Source: Burkholderiaceae bacterium (GTDB lineage Bacteria; Pseudomonadota; Gammaproteobacteria; Burkholderiales; Burkholderiaceae_C). Taken from it: DNA of 64,000 nucleotides. Positions within the stretch are counted from its first letter, which is position 1; every line of letters begins with the position of its first letter. The translations under genes and the position numbers were made by a program. Of the stretch, positions 53,792 through 62,607 are shown piece after piece. The stretch lies in NCBI GenBank assembly GCA_030695205.1, contig JAUYTN010000033.1:124001-188000 (forward strand), in the 5' to 3' direction. Below the pieces are notes generated by a model. That model had not been told where the DNA came from. It saw nothing but the letters and a program-made list of their open reading frames with translations, and searched no databases.

Positions 53792-54018
53792 GGTGAATTT
53801 TGGGTGCGATGGGGAATTGTGGTCGCTGACTTGGCCTCTTACGAACTATATACAGAATTGCGCTCAATCCTCTCGGCATTAGCGTGACTGGATGATGCCC
53901 TGTGTTGCGCCTGCGCACCATCGATGTGAACCCTGACCGCAACCCCAGATCGGATGCCGCCAGGGGCTACTGCCCCATGTGGCACCTGCCGCATACCCAC
54001 CAAGGTATATTGATTCGC

Positions 54019-56262
54019 ATGTTGAAACTCCTGACATTTTGGGCGCGACGCCCAGCCATCTGGTTCTGGGGCCTGTTTCTGCTGGCGACCACTGTGCCCG
54101 CATTTGCCTCCTCCCTGCTGGGTCAATCCCAAACCCGCGTTCACAACGAGCAGGTCACGGCCGAATTGCTGGTGCATGCACCGGATGGCTTCGCCCCTGG
54201 GGCCAAGGTGTGGGCCGGATTGCAACTCACCCATGCCCCCGACTGGCACACCTACTGGAAAAATTCGGGCGACTCCGGCCTTCCCACACAGCTGAACTGG
54301 CAACTGCCGCCGGGCACAACCGCCGGGGAGATTGCATGGCCCACTCCCAAAAAATTCCCCCTAGGGCCGCTGGCCAACTATGGCTACGACGGCACTGTGC
54401 TGCTGGCTGTGCCGCTGACGGTGGAGTCAACCGCGACAGGCCCAACCGTCACATTGGTGCTGGAAGCTTCGTGGCTGGTATGCCGCAAAGAATGCATTCC
54501 CCAGGACGGCCGCTTCTCGCTGACCTTGCCAGTGGACAAGCCCACCGCCATCCACGGCATGGCCTTCGAAGCCGCACAGCAAAGGCTTCCAACATCAGTA
54601 GCTAACAATTCAATATACACAAGCGTAGAAGGCCAATTTCTTCACATAAACTGGCCCTCTGCACCCACCCAATGGCAGGGCCAGCACTTGGAGTTTTTCC
54701 CGGAACAGGTCGGCCTGGTGGACGCGGGCACCCCATGGGAACAGTCCTGGGACGGCAGCCACTGGACGGCCCGGATTCCGCTCAGCCCGCAGCGCCTGGA
54801 GTCGCCCGCCACACTGTCGGTGGTGCTGGCCGTAGGCCGGGTCCCCCACGGGCAAGGCGCATCGGCCGGGGTGGCCTTTGAGTCCACAGTGGCCGGCCAG
54901 TGGCCCACACCCAACGGCAATGCGGGCACTGGCGTCAGCCCCGCCCTGCAGGCCGCGCTGGACCGCAACGCCCAAAGCGCGACTGCCGCTGCGGCATCTG
55001 CGGCATCGGACAGCCCCAGTATGGGTGCATTTTGGCTGGCGGTGGCAGGCGCGCTGGTGGGCGGCATGGTGCTCAACCTCATGCCCTGCGTGTTTCCGGT
55101 GCTGGCCATCAAGGTGCTGGCCTTCGCGCAGCACGCCGAAGATCGCCGCACCCACCGCGTGGCAGGTCTTGCCTACACCGCCGGGGTGGTGATGTCCTTC
55201 CTGGCGCTGGGCGCTTTGCTGCTGGCGCTGCGCTCGGCGGGCGAACAGTTGGGCTGGGGCTTCCAGCTGCAAAGCCCCGCCGTGGTGGCATCGCTGGCGG
55301 TGCTGTTCACCGTGATTGGGCTGAATCTGGCGGGGGTGTTCGAGTTTGGCAATTTCGCGCCGGCATCGCTGGTCAACCTGCGGGCCAAGAACCCCGCGCT
55401 CGACGCCTGGTTGACGGGTGTGCTGGCCACCGCGGTCGCGTCACCGTGTACCGCTCCATTCATGGGCGCTTCGCTGGGGCTGGCCATCGCCTTGCCCACT
55501 GCCCAGGCCCTCGCAGTGTTTGGGGCGGTGGGCCTGGGCATGGCGCTGCCCTACCTGGCCGCCAGCTGGGTGCCTGCCGTGGCCCGTGCGCTGCCACGGC
55601 CTGGCGCTTGGATGGTGACGTTTCGGCAGCTTCTGGCCTTTCCCATGTGGGCCACGGTGGTCTGGCTGCTGTGGGTTCTGGGACAACAAAGCGGCATCGA
55701 CGGTGCAGCTTCGCTGCTGATGTGGCTGGTTGCACTGGCGCTGCTGCTGTGGACACTGGGCCTGACAGGGCGCAGCCGTGCCCTTGGGTCTGTGTTGGCG
55801 GTGGCTGTGCTGGCGTGGCTGAGCTGGGTGGCAGGCCCCAACATCACCCGCCTGGTGGAGTCAGAACCCGCCACGGCCAGCACCGTGCCCAATGCAAGTG
55901 CTGTGTGGCAGGCTTGGAGCCCCACGAGGCAGGCCCAGCTTCTGGCGCAGGGGCACCCGGTGCTGGTGGACTTCACTGCAGCCTGGTGCGTGACCTGTCA
56001 GTACAACAAGCGCACCACCCTGGCCGACGAGCGGGTGCTGGCCAGCGTGGCCGAGCGCGGCGTGGCCCTGCTGCGGGCCGACTGGACCCGCCGCGACCCG
56101 GCGGTCACTGCGGCACTGGCCGAGCTGGGCCGCAACGGGGTACCGGTGTACGCCATCTACCGCACGGGACAACCCACCACAGTGCTCTCCGAGGTGCTGA
56201 GCGTGCGCGAGGTGCTGGATGCCCTGGCCCCACTGCCCATCGCATCCGTCCAGGTGCGCTGA
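54019..56262 (+). CDS. dsbD: Thiol:disulfide interchange protein DsbD (ScsB-like N-terminus)
   Basis: A 747-aa inner-membrane protein moving electrons from cytoplasmic thioredoxin to periplasmic partners. A signal peptide is followed by a periplasmic domain with a redox Cys pair (WLVCRKECIPQDG), then a multi-helix domain from about residue 334 with the paired Cys in NLMPCVFP and ASPCTAPFMG, and a C-terminal thioredoxin domain with WCVTC at about residue 655. ATG 54019 supplies the signal peptide; the frame begins earlier. Bases 54597-54650 are an in-frame AT-rich repeat at residues about 193-211. Confidence 0.93.
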   Translation: MLKLLTFWARRPAIWFWGLFLLATTVPAFASSLLGQSQTRVHNEQVTAELLVHAPDGFAPGAKVWAGLQLTHAPDWHTYWKNSGDSGLPTQLNWQLPPGTTAGEIAWPTPKKFPLGPLANYGYDGTVLLAVPLTVESTATGPTVTLVLEASWLVCRKECIPQDGRFSLTLPVDKPTAIHGMAFEAAQQRLPTSVANNSIYTSVEGQFLHINWPSAPTQWQGQHLEFFPEQVGLVDAGTPWEQSWDGSHWTARIPLSPQRLESPATLSVVLAVGRVPHGQGASAGVAFESTVAGQWPTPNGNAGTGVSPALQAALDRNAQSATAAAASAASDSPSMGAFWLAVAGALVGGMVLNLMPCVFPVLAIKVLAFAQHAEDRRTHRVAGLAYTAGVVMSFLALGALLLALRSAGEQLGWGFQLQSPAVVASLAVLFTVIGLNLAGVFEFGNFAPASLVNLRAKNPALDAWLTGVLATAVASPCTAPFMGASLGLAIALPTAQALAVFGAVGLGMALPYLAASWVPAVARALPRPGAWMVTFRQLLAFPMWATVVWLLWVLGQQSGIDGAASLLMWLVALALLLWTLGLTGRSRALGSVLAVAVLAWLSWVAGPNITRLVESEPATASTVPNASAVWQAWSPTRQAQLLAQGHPVLVDFTAAWCVTCQYNKRTTLADERVLASVAERGVALLRADWTRRDPAVTAALAELGRNGVPVYAIYRTGQPTTVLSEVLSVREVLDALAPLPIASVQVR
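54597..54650. repeat. AT-rich palindromic repeat inside dsbD
   Basis: AGTAGCTAACAATTC and CAAGCGTAGAAGGCCAATTT match the copy at 31114 in the same order. It is read in frame as VANNSIYTSVEGQFLH, in the periplasmic domain between two GC-rich coding stretches. Confidence 0.65.
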
Positions 56263-56397
56263 CGCTGCTCACCCCACACCTGATCGCTGTGGTCTGGAGT
56301 TGCGGCTGCGCCCAGGCCAGCCGCGCCCGCGCAGACGACATAGATAATGGCCGGTCAACCCCCACCGCCAATACCCACCTATTCGGACCCACCAGCG

Positions 56398-57510
56398 ATG
56401 AGCTTTGCCCCCCTGCAAAACGACACATTCCTGCGCGCCTGCCTGCGCCAAGCCACCGAGCACACCCCCATCTGGCTGATGCGCCAGGCCGGTCGCTACC
56501 TACCCGAGTACAAGGCCACCCGAGCCAAAGCCGGCAGCTTCATGGGCCTGGCCACCAACGTGGACTACGCCACCGAGGTGACGTTGCAACCGCTGGAGCG
56601 GTTTCCACTGGATGCGGCCATTCTGTTCAGTGACATCCTGACCGTGCCCGACGCCATGGGCCTGGGACTGACCTTCGCCCTGGGCGAGGGCCCCAAGTTC
56701 GCGCGCCATGTGCGCGACGAGGCGGCCGTTGACCTTCTGGCCGTACCGGACATGGACAAGCTGCGGTACGTGTTCGACGCAGTCACCAGCATCCGCCGTG
56801 CGCTCAACGGCCGCGTACCGCTCATTGGCTTCTCGGGCAGCCCTTGGACGCTGGCCTGCTACATGGTGGAAGGCGGCGGGTCTGACGACTACCGCGCCGT
56901 CAAAACCCTGATGTACAGCCGCCCCGACCTGATGCACCGCATCCTCGCTATCAACGCCGACGCCGTGGCCCAGTACCTCAACACCCAGATCGAAGCAGGC
57001 GCTCAAGCCGTGATGGTGTTTGACAGCTGGGGCGGGGTGCTGGCCGATGGCAACTTCCAGGACTTCAGCCTCGCCTACACCCGCCGGGTGCTGAACCAGT
57101 TGAAACAAGAACACAACGGCGCCCGCATTCCTCACATCGTCTTCACCAAAGGCGGCGGGCTGTGGCTGGACGACATGAACACCCTGCCCTGCGACGTGCT
57201 GGGTCTGGACTGGACCGTCAACCTCAGCAAAGCCCGCCGCCAGGTGGGCGGCGACGTGGGCGGGCCCGGGAAGGCTCTGCAAGGCAACCTCGACCCCAAC
57301 GTGCTGTTTGCAGCCCCTGAACAGGTGGCCACAGAGGCGATTCGGGTGCTGGAGAGCTTTGGGCTGCCGCACACCGACCGATCGGTGCCGGGACCTACCC
57401 ACATCTTCAACCTGGGGCATGGCATCAGCCAGTTCACCCCGCCCGAACATGTGTCGGCGCTGGTCGAGGCGGTACACAACCACTCCCGCCAGATGCGCCG
57501 CATGGCGTGA
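56398..57510 (+). CDS. hemE: Uroporphyrinogen decarboxylase
   Basis: Converts uroporphyrinogen III to coproporphyrinogen III in haem synthesis. The 370-aa protein has the signature [16 protein letters not shown], followed by [15 protein letters not shown] and [22 protein letters not shown] 56398 fits the family start; upstream codons in the same frame are unsupported. Confidence 0.97.
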   Translation: MSFAPLQNDTFLRACLRQATEHTPIWLMRQAGRYLPEYKATRAKAGSFMGLATNVDYATEVTLQPLERFPLDAAILFSDILTVPDAMGLGLTFALGEGPKFARHVRDEAAVDLLAVPDMDKLRYVFDAVTSIRRALNGRVPLIGFSGSPWTLACYMVEGGGSDDYRAVKTLMYSRPDLMHRILAINADAVAQYLNTQIEAGAQAVMVFDSWGGVLADGNFQDFSLAYTRRVLNQLKQEHNGARIPHIVFTKGGGLWLDDMNTLPCDVLGLDWTVNLSKARRQVGGDVGGPGKALQGNLDPNVLFAAPEQVATEAIRVLESFGLPHTDRSVPGPTHIFNLGHGISQFTPPEHVSALVEAVHNHSRQMRRMA

Positions 57511-57614
57511 TGGCTGGTGCCATCGTCCCACCCAGCCATACAACAGCCTGGAAACGCCCCGACCGCCAGGGCTTACCACAAAACACAGGCCCAAACTGGG
57601 CCAGCCCCCTGCGG

Positions 57615-57623
57615 TTATGCACA
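57615..57623 (+). promoter_or_regulatory. DnaA-box-like site TTATGCACA
   Basis: Matches the relaxed DnaA-box pattern TTATNCACA. It lies 252 bp before the priA start and has the same orientation as the box at 57803. Confidence 0.4.
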
Positions 57624-57802
57624 AAAATCAACCGGGCGGTGCCAGCAGCTCCGGCGCCACCAACAGACCCGCTATCAAACGCCTAGCGACTGCAAGTGCT
57701 TGATTTGTATAGGTTTCATGAAAATGCCATTTTTGTGGGCAGTCCAACAAAACCCTTGATTTCTCTGGCTTGGCCGTGTGTTTGCGCACGATATCAACAA
57801 AG

Positions 57803-57811
57803 TTATCCACA
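57803..57811 (+). promoter_or_regulatory. Consensus DnaA box TTATCCACA
   Basis: A perfect match to the high-affinity DnaA box, 55 bp upstream of the priA start codon, where it could let DnaA influence priA transcription. A single 9-mer can occur by chance, but the position before a replication-restart gene is suggestive. Confidence 0.5.
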
Positions 57812-57866
57812 GAAATTTGGGATGACCCTGGAATGCGTGACAAATCAATGACTTACGCCTGCTTTC

Positions 57867-59987
57867 ATGAGTCCTGATCACCACACCACCGCCAGCGGGC
57901 ATTGGCTGGACGTGGTAGTGGCCACCCCCGCCCACCGGGCGCTGGGCGACACCCTCACCTACCGCCACACCGACGAATTGGCCGCAGGCACCCTGGTCAG
58001 GGTGCCGCTGGGCTCGCGCACTGTGCCCGGGGTGGTGTGGGCCTGCACCGATTGCCCGCCAACCGGTCTTGACCCCGACAAAGCCCGCTGGGTGGCGGCC
58101 GTACTCGGCGGCTGCCCGCCCCTGAACCCCAACTGGCGCACCTTGGTGGGCTTTGCGGCGCGCTACTACCAACGCAGCCTGGGCGAGGTAGCGCTGGCCG
58201 CCCTCCCGCCCCAACTGCGCGACCTGCAGCCCGAGCAGTGGCTCAGGAAAATGCGCAAGCTGGCCAAATCAGCCGCTGCGGGTACACCCCACACCACCAC
58301 CCCAGACACTGCCATCTGGCCAACGCCCAGCACCGAACAGCAGGCCGGCCTGAATGCCCTGGTGCAGGCCCACCAACCCGTGCTGCTGTTCGGTGCCACC
58401 GGCAGCGGCAAAACCGAGGTGTACCTGCAAGCCGCGCGTCAACTGCTGGAGGCCGACCCCATGGCACAGGTGCTGGTGATGGTGCCCGAGATCAACCTCA
58501 CCCCTCAGTTGCAGCAACGGTTTGTGGACCGCTTTGGCCAGGCCCAGGTTGCCCTGATGCACAGCGGCCTCACCCCCGCCCAGCGGCTGGAACATTGGCT
58601 GGCAGCCCACACCGGGCGGGCGCGCATCGTGCTGGGCACCCGCACCGCCGTGCTGGGTTCGATGCCGCGCCTGCGGCTGATCGTGGTCGATGAGGAGCAC
58701 GACCCCAGCTACAAAAGCCAGGAGGGCGCGCGCTACTCGGCGCGTGACCTGGCCATTTACCGCGCACAACTCGAAACCCGCCACGGCGCAGGATGCCGGG
58801 TGGTGCTGGGGTCAGCCACGCCGTCGCTGGAAACCTGGCATGCGGCCCAGCAAGGCCGCTACCTGCAGCTGGACATGCCCACCCGCATGGGCGGCGCCGA
58901 GCCACCCGCCCTGCGCCTGCTGGACATGGCCCGCCAACCCAAAGGCACGGTGCTGCCACCAGCGGTGGTATCGGCCATGACCGAGCGAGCGGCGCGAGGC
59001 GAACAGTCGCTGGTGCTGCTCAACCGCCGGGGGTACGCCCCGGTACTGGCCTGCCATGCCTGTGGCTGGAAAAGCCACTGCCCCGCCTGCAGCGCCTACC
59101 GGGTGTTCCACAAGATGGACCGCAGCCTGCGCTGCCACCACTGCGGGCTGGCCGAACCCGTGCCACGCGCCTGCCCGGACTGCGGCAACCTGGACATCAG
59201 TCCCGTGGGCAAAGGCACCGAACAGTTGGAAGAACAAGTCGCCACCCTGCTGGGCGGCCACCAGCGACCCGACGGCCAGCCACTGCGGGTGGCCCGCATG
59301 GACGCCGACACCACCCGCGCCCAGGGCAGCCTGGAGACCCAGCTGGCCCGCGTGCACGGCGGCGAGGTCGATGTGCTGGTAGGTACCCAGATGGTGGCCA
59401 AGGGACACGACTTCCGGCGCATCACCCTGGTGGTGGCGCTCAATGCCGACGCCGCGCTGTTTGCCAGCGACTACCGGGCCACCGAGCGGCTGTTTGCCCT
59501 GCTGATGCAGGCCGGTGGGCGGGCCGGGCGCGACGCCAGTCTGAGCCAGAAGCCCGAGCTTTGGGTGCCCACCTGGAACCCTACCCACCCCCTGTTTGGG
59601 GCTTTGAAGAAACACGACTACGCCCTGTTTGCCGCCCAGCAGCTGCAAGAGCGGCAGGTGGCACAAATGCCACCCTTCACCCACCAGGCACTGCTGCGGG
59701 CTGAGGCACGAACCCAGGCGTCCGCACAGGCGTTTTTGAATGCGGCCCGCGAAGCCGCCAGCACCCTGGAGGGGGCGGAGCATCTGGTGCTTTATCCGCC
59801 CGTGCCACTCGCCATTCAGCGCGTGGCCCATGTGGAGCGCGCCCACATGCTGCTGGAGAGCACATCGCGCCCCGCGCTGCAACACGTGCTGGCGCAGTGG
59901 CACACCGCCCTGGCGGCATGCCGCCAGCTGCCTGCGGCAAAAGGGCTGATTCGCTGGGCGATTGACGTTGATCCATTGAGCATATAG
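57867..59987 (+). CDS. priA: Primosomal protein N' (PriA helicase)
   Basis: A 706-aa 3'-5' helicase that reloads the replisome at stalled forks. It has the DNA-binding N-terminus, Walker A (LFGATGSGKTEVYL), the DEEH Walker B (VVDEEHDPSYKSQEG), and the zinc-binding Cys set (CHACGWKSHCPACS, CHHCG, CPDCG) within the helicase core. ATG 57867 is the only good start. The stop codon falls inside an AT-rich repeat shared with the end of the convergent transporter gene. Confidence 0.97.
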   Translation: MSPDHHTTASGHWLDVVVATPAHRALGDTLTYRHTDELAAGTLVRVPLGSRTVPGVVWACTDCPPTGLDPDKARWVAAVLGGCPPLNPNWRTLVGFAARYYQRSLGEVALAALPPQLRDLQPEQWLRKMRKLAKSAAAGTPHTTTPDTAIWPTPSTEQQAGLNALVQAHQPVLLFGATGSGKTEVYLQAARQLLEADPMAQVLVMVPEINLTPQLQQRFVDRFGQAQVALMHSGLTPAQRLEHWLAAHTGRARIVLGTRTAVLGSMPRLRLIVVDEEHDPSYKSQEGARYSARDLAIYRAQLETRHGAGCRVVLGSATPSLETWHAAQQGRYLQLDMPTRMGGAEPPALRLLDMARQPKGTVLPPAVVSAMTERAARGEQSLVLLNRRGYAPVLACHACGWKSHCPACSAYRVFHKMDRSLRCHHCGLAEPVPRACPDCGNLDISPVGKGTEQLEEQVATLLGGHQRPDGQPLRVARMDADTTRAQGSLETQLARVHGGEVDVLVGTQMVAKGHDFRRITLVVALNADAALFASDYRATERLFALLMQAGGRAGRDASLSQKPELWVPTWNPTHPLFGALKKHDYALFAAQQLQERQVAQMPPFTHQALLRAEARTQASAQAFLNAAREAASTLEGAEHLVLYPPVPLAIQRVAHVERAHMLLESTSRPALQHVLAQWHTALAACRQLPAAKGLIRWAIDVDPLSI

Positions 59988-60041
59988 CCATAGCCAACTA
60001 TGTATATATATCAAGCGCTAAAGGCACTTTATATATAAAAT
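59981..60041. repeat. AT-rich palindromic repeat between priA and the AEC gene
   Basis: ATAGCCATAGCCAACTATG and TCAAGCGCTAAAGGCACTTT, followed by an alternating AT tail. The priA stop (59985-59987) is inside, and the convergent gene ends two bases beyond (60043). Confidence 0.65.
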
Positions 60042-60042
60042 C

Positions 60043-61002
60043 TCAAGTCAGCATGGATACCGCCGCCGAAAAGGTGACGAACGCTGCCACCGTGGACACC
60101 AGGATGATTCGGGCAATGCGCCCCGTGTCCGCCTGAAAGCGCTCGGCCAGCAGCGATACGTTGCTGGCGCTGGGCAACGCGGCCACCAGCACCATGACCG
60201 TCAGCGAAAAACGGTCCAAAGGCACGCCAAGCTGTATGGCTGCCAGACCGACACTCAGCACCAGCAGCGGGTGCAGCAGCAGCTTCATCAGCGCCACAGG
60301 CACGTAGTCGCGCAGGGGCGATGGATGGTCCACCGTCATCTGGGCTCGGGCCAGGACTGCACCAATGGTGAACAGCGCCACCGGCGAGGCGGCATCAGCC
60401 AGCAGCCAGGCCGTTTTTTCCAGGGGAGCGGGTAACCGGTATTCCAGAGCTGACGCCACCCCACCCAACACAATGGCCCAGGGCATGGGGTTGGCTGCAA
60501 CGCCTACCAGCGCCTTGCGGGCTGCGCCCAAAGCCCCCTTCAGTCCGCCCTCAGCCCCGTCCAACCTGGACAGAGCGATGCACAGCGAGCTGGTGACCAC
60601 CATGTCCACCACGATGAGCACAATCACCGGGCCCACACTCTGAGGACCGAGCAAGGTAGCCAACAGGGGCACCCCCATGAAGCCGGTGTTGGGAAACGCT
60701 GCCACCAGTGCGCCCATGCTGGCGTCGTTCCAGCGGATGCGCTCGGTCATGGTCATGGCCACCGCAAACGCCACCATCACCAGCGCACACAGCAGGTACA
60801 CCCCAAACACCGAAGCATCAAGCAACTGCGCAATCGGCGTGGTGGACCCAAAGCGGTACAGCATGCAGGGCAGCGCAAAAAACAGCACAAAGCCGTTCAG
60901 CCCCCCAATCGCGTCCAGCGGCAGCATGCGGCGCCGCGCCGCCACATAGCCGCACGCGACCAGCGCAAAAAAAGGAAAGGTGACCCACAGAATATTCAGC
61001 AC
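60043..61002 (-). CDS. AEC-family transporter (auxin efflux carrier fold)
   Basis: A 319-aa inner-membrane protein with about ten hydrophobic helices arranged as two halves. It has family features such as FPNTGFMGVPLLATLLG and a late VAALPSASNVSLLAERF. Bacterial members carry malate, malonate or other carboxylates; the substrate here is unknown. The likely start is GTG at 61002. It is convergent with priA and divergent from the lipoprotein gene by 93 bp. Confidence 0.9.
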   Translation of the reverse strand: MLNILWVTFPFFALVACGYVAARRRMLPLDAIGGLNGFVLFFALPCMLYRFGSTTPIAQLLDASVFGVYLLCALVMVAFAVAMTMTERIRWNDASMGALVAAFPNTGFMGVPLLATLLGPQSVGPVIVLIVVDMVVTSSLCIALSRLDGAEGGLKGALGAARKALVGVAANPMPWAIVLGGVASALEYRLPAPLEKTAWLLADAASPVALFTIGAVLARAQMTVDHPSPLRDYVPVALMKLLLHPLLVLSVGLAAIQLGVPLDRFSLTVMVLVAALPSASNVSLLAERFQADTGRIARIILVSTVAAFVTFSAAVSMLT

Positions 61003-61095
61003 GGCGGGATTGTGTCAGGCATCGAATGGCTCATCCAGTGCCTGGGCGCAGTAAGCTCGCTGGCTGCACTGTCACCTTGTCACTTGCTGTCACCC

Positions 61096-62490
61096 ATGAG
61101 TCTTTTCAACACCTGCCGCCTGCGCTCCGACCGGATACCGCTTCGCCTGCGCACCCGCGCCACGCTGAGCATAGCCATCGGTATCAGCCTGCTGGGGGGT
61201 TGTGCAGCCCCCAAGTTCACGGTGGACGATGGCCGCCCCGTCAACCCCGAGCTGCTGGCCAACATCCAGGCCTACGGACAGGGTGAACAGGCCTTGCGCC
61301 CGGCCATTGCCCGATCGGCCCAGCTCAGCGACGCCGACTGCAGCCGCCAGTGGGAGCTACCCATTGCCGTGGCCACCAGCCAGCAATGGGCCGAAACCGA
61401 CCGCGTGGCCTGGGTTCGCGCCCTGAAAGTGGATGAGCGCCCCACGGTCATTGCCGTTGCACCCGGCACCGCCCTCCAACCCGGCGACAAGCTGGTGGAC
61501 ATCGACGGCACCGCCAGCACCGAAGCCGAAAAGATGTTGAAGCAGCTGGCCGACATGCGCGACCAGGGACGTCCGTTCCCCGTCCGAACCGCTGCAGGCC
61601 AGACCGTGAAGTTGGTGCCGTTCGAGGTCTGCCGGGGCTACACCCGGCTGGCTCCACCCAACACCCCCGAGTTGCAGGAGTACCACTGGCTGATGAGCTA
61701 CCACCCCCTTCAGGTCGCCAAGGCCGACCTGACCGAGGAGGAGGCGCTGTGGACGGTGCTGTGGACACAAGGCATGTCTGAGGAGGGGGGGGCACGCATG
61801 AAAACCTACCACTACGGCACCCAGGTCATTGGCTCGCTGTACACGCTGGCCACCATCGCATCGGGCATCAAAGGCGCAGCCATGGCGGCCGAAGCCGCTG
61901 TTGCCACCGCCCAGAAAGCGGCCGCGACGGTCGCGTCCGACCTCATCAGGCAGCAGCTGATCGAACAGGCCAAGCAGTTTGGCGTGGATCGCATCCGCGA
62001 CCAGCTGGCCAAATCGGCGCAGCAGCTCACCCAGGCCCAGGTCGTGGCCAGCATGCAGCAGGTTGCGGCCAACAAGGGCCTGTTGGGTGGCGTATCACGG
62101 GTAGCAGCCACGGTATTTGACCGGGCAGATACCTGGGCCTACCAGCGCATGAAGAGGCTGGGGGCCGATCCACTGGCTGGATTTGCCTTGCACCAGAAGA
62201 TGCTGGAGCGCCAGTTGCTTTCCAATGCCCTGCCCTTTGACCCCGAGCGCATGGCCAGCCTTCAAGCCGTTGCCCAGCAAGACGGCCGGGGGGAGGACGT
62301 GGTGGCAGTGCTCAAAGGCATTCGACCGGAAACACTGAATTTCGACACTGGGGACATGCCGCTGGCATCAGCGCCCACCGAATTCAGCTACGAAGACCCC
62401 GTCGCGCGCGACGCCAGCCCCTACGCCCAAGGGCTGATCGAGGCCATGCTGGGCACGCCCGAGAATCTCTTGCCTGGCGCCCGGCGCTGA
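61096..62490 (+). CDS. Predicted lipoprotein with PDZ-like segment, unknown function
   Basis: A 464-aa protein beginning with a basic region and a hydrophobic stretch ending in the lipobox LLGGC, so it is probably lipid-anchored. Residues about 110-150 (VIAVAPGTALQPGDKLVDID) resemble the carboxylate-binding core of a PDZ domain. The second half is Ala/Gln-rich and helical (AEAAVATAQKAAATVASDL). I see no protease motif. ATG 61096 was chosen for the signal sequence; the frame opens earlier. It precedes a MORN-repeat gene by 72 bp in the same orientation. Confidence 0.65.
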   Translation: MSLFNTCRLRSDRIPLRLRTRATLSIAIGISLLGGCAAPKFTVDDGRPVNPELLANIQAYGQGEQALRPAIARSAQLSDADCSRQWELPIAVATSQQWAETDRVAWVRALKVDERPTVIAVAPGTALQPGDKLVDIDGTASTEAEKMLKQLADMRDQGRPFPVRTAAGQTVKLVPFEVCRGYTRLAPPNTPELQEYHWLMSYHPLQVAKADLTEEEALWTVLWTQGMSEEGGARMKTYHYGTQVIGSLYTLATIASGIKGAAMAAEAAVATAQKAAATVASDLIRQQLIEQAKQFGVDRIRDQLAKSAQQLTQAQVVASMQQVAANKGLLGGVSRVAATVFDRADTWAYQRMKRLGADPLAGFALHQKMLERQLLSNALPFDPERMASLQAVAQQDGRGEDVVAVLKGIRPETLNFDTGDMPLASAPTEFSYEDPVARDASPYAQGLIEAMLGTPENLLPGARR

Positions 62491-62543
62491 CCATTCGCCC
62501 ACCCACCCAATTGATGGCCTGGCGGCTCGCCCCAGAGCACCGA

Positions 62544-62607
62544 ATAATAAAATAGCAAACAAATGAATAAATACAAGCGTAAAATCGTATTTTTATATAA
62601 ATTATTT
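62544..62607. repeat. AT-rich palindromic repeat overlapping a gene start
   Basis: AAAATAGCAAACAAATG and TACAAGCGTAAAATCGTATT, ending in an AT tail. The ATG of the MORN-repeat gene (62563) lies inside, so the repeat would encode its first about 15 residues. Confidence 0.6.

Larger units (their letters stand above)
57511..57866. other. 356-bp intergenic region upstream of priA
   Basis: Contains no convincing gene. It holds two DnaA-box-like sites (57615 and 57803) and an AT-richer stretch (57678-57734, CTAGCGACTGCAAGTGCTTG ... CCATTTTT) that may be a degenerate copy of the AT-rich repeat. The priA promoter must lie here. Confidence 0.5.

Noticed and set aside
53792..54018. Possible sigma70 promoter with a TATATA box upstream of bcsD
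   Set aside because: No -35 element at acceptable spacing; a promoter must exist between these divergent genes, but I could not place it.
54900..56633. A 577-codon plus-strand frame overlapping dsbD and hemE
   Set aside because: Gly/Arg-rich shadow in another frame; dsbD and hemE carry all recognisable motifs.
57675..58214. 179-codon minus-strand frame upstream of priA
   Set aside because: Runs antisense into priA and has no recognisable features.
58812..60014. A 400-codon minus-strand frame
   Set aside because: Antisense to priA, composition Gln/Gly/His-rich, no domain.
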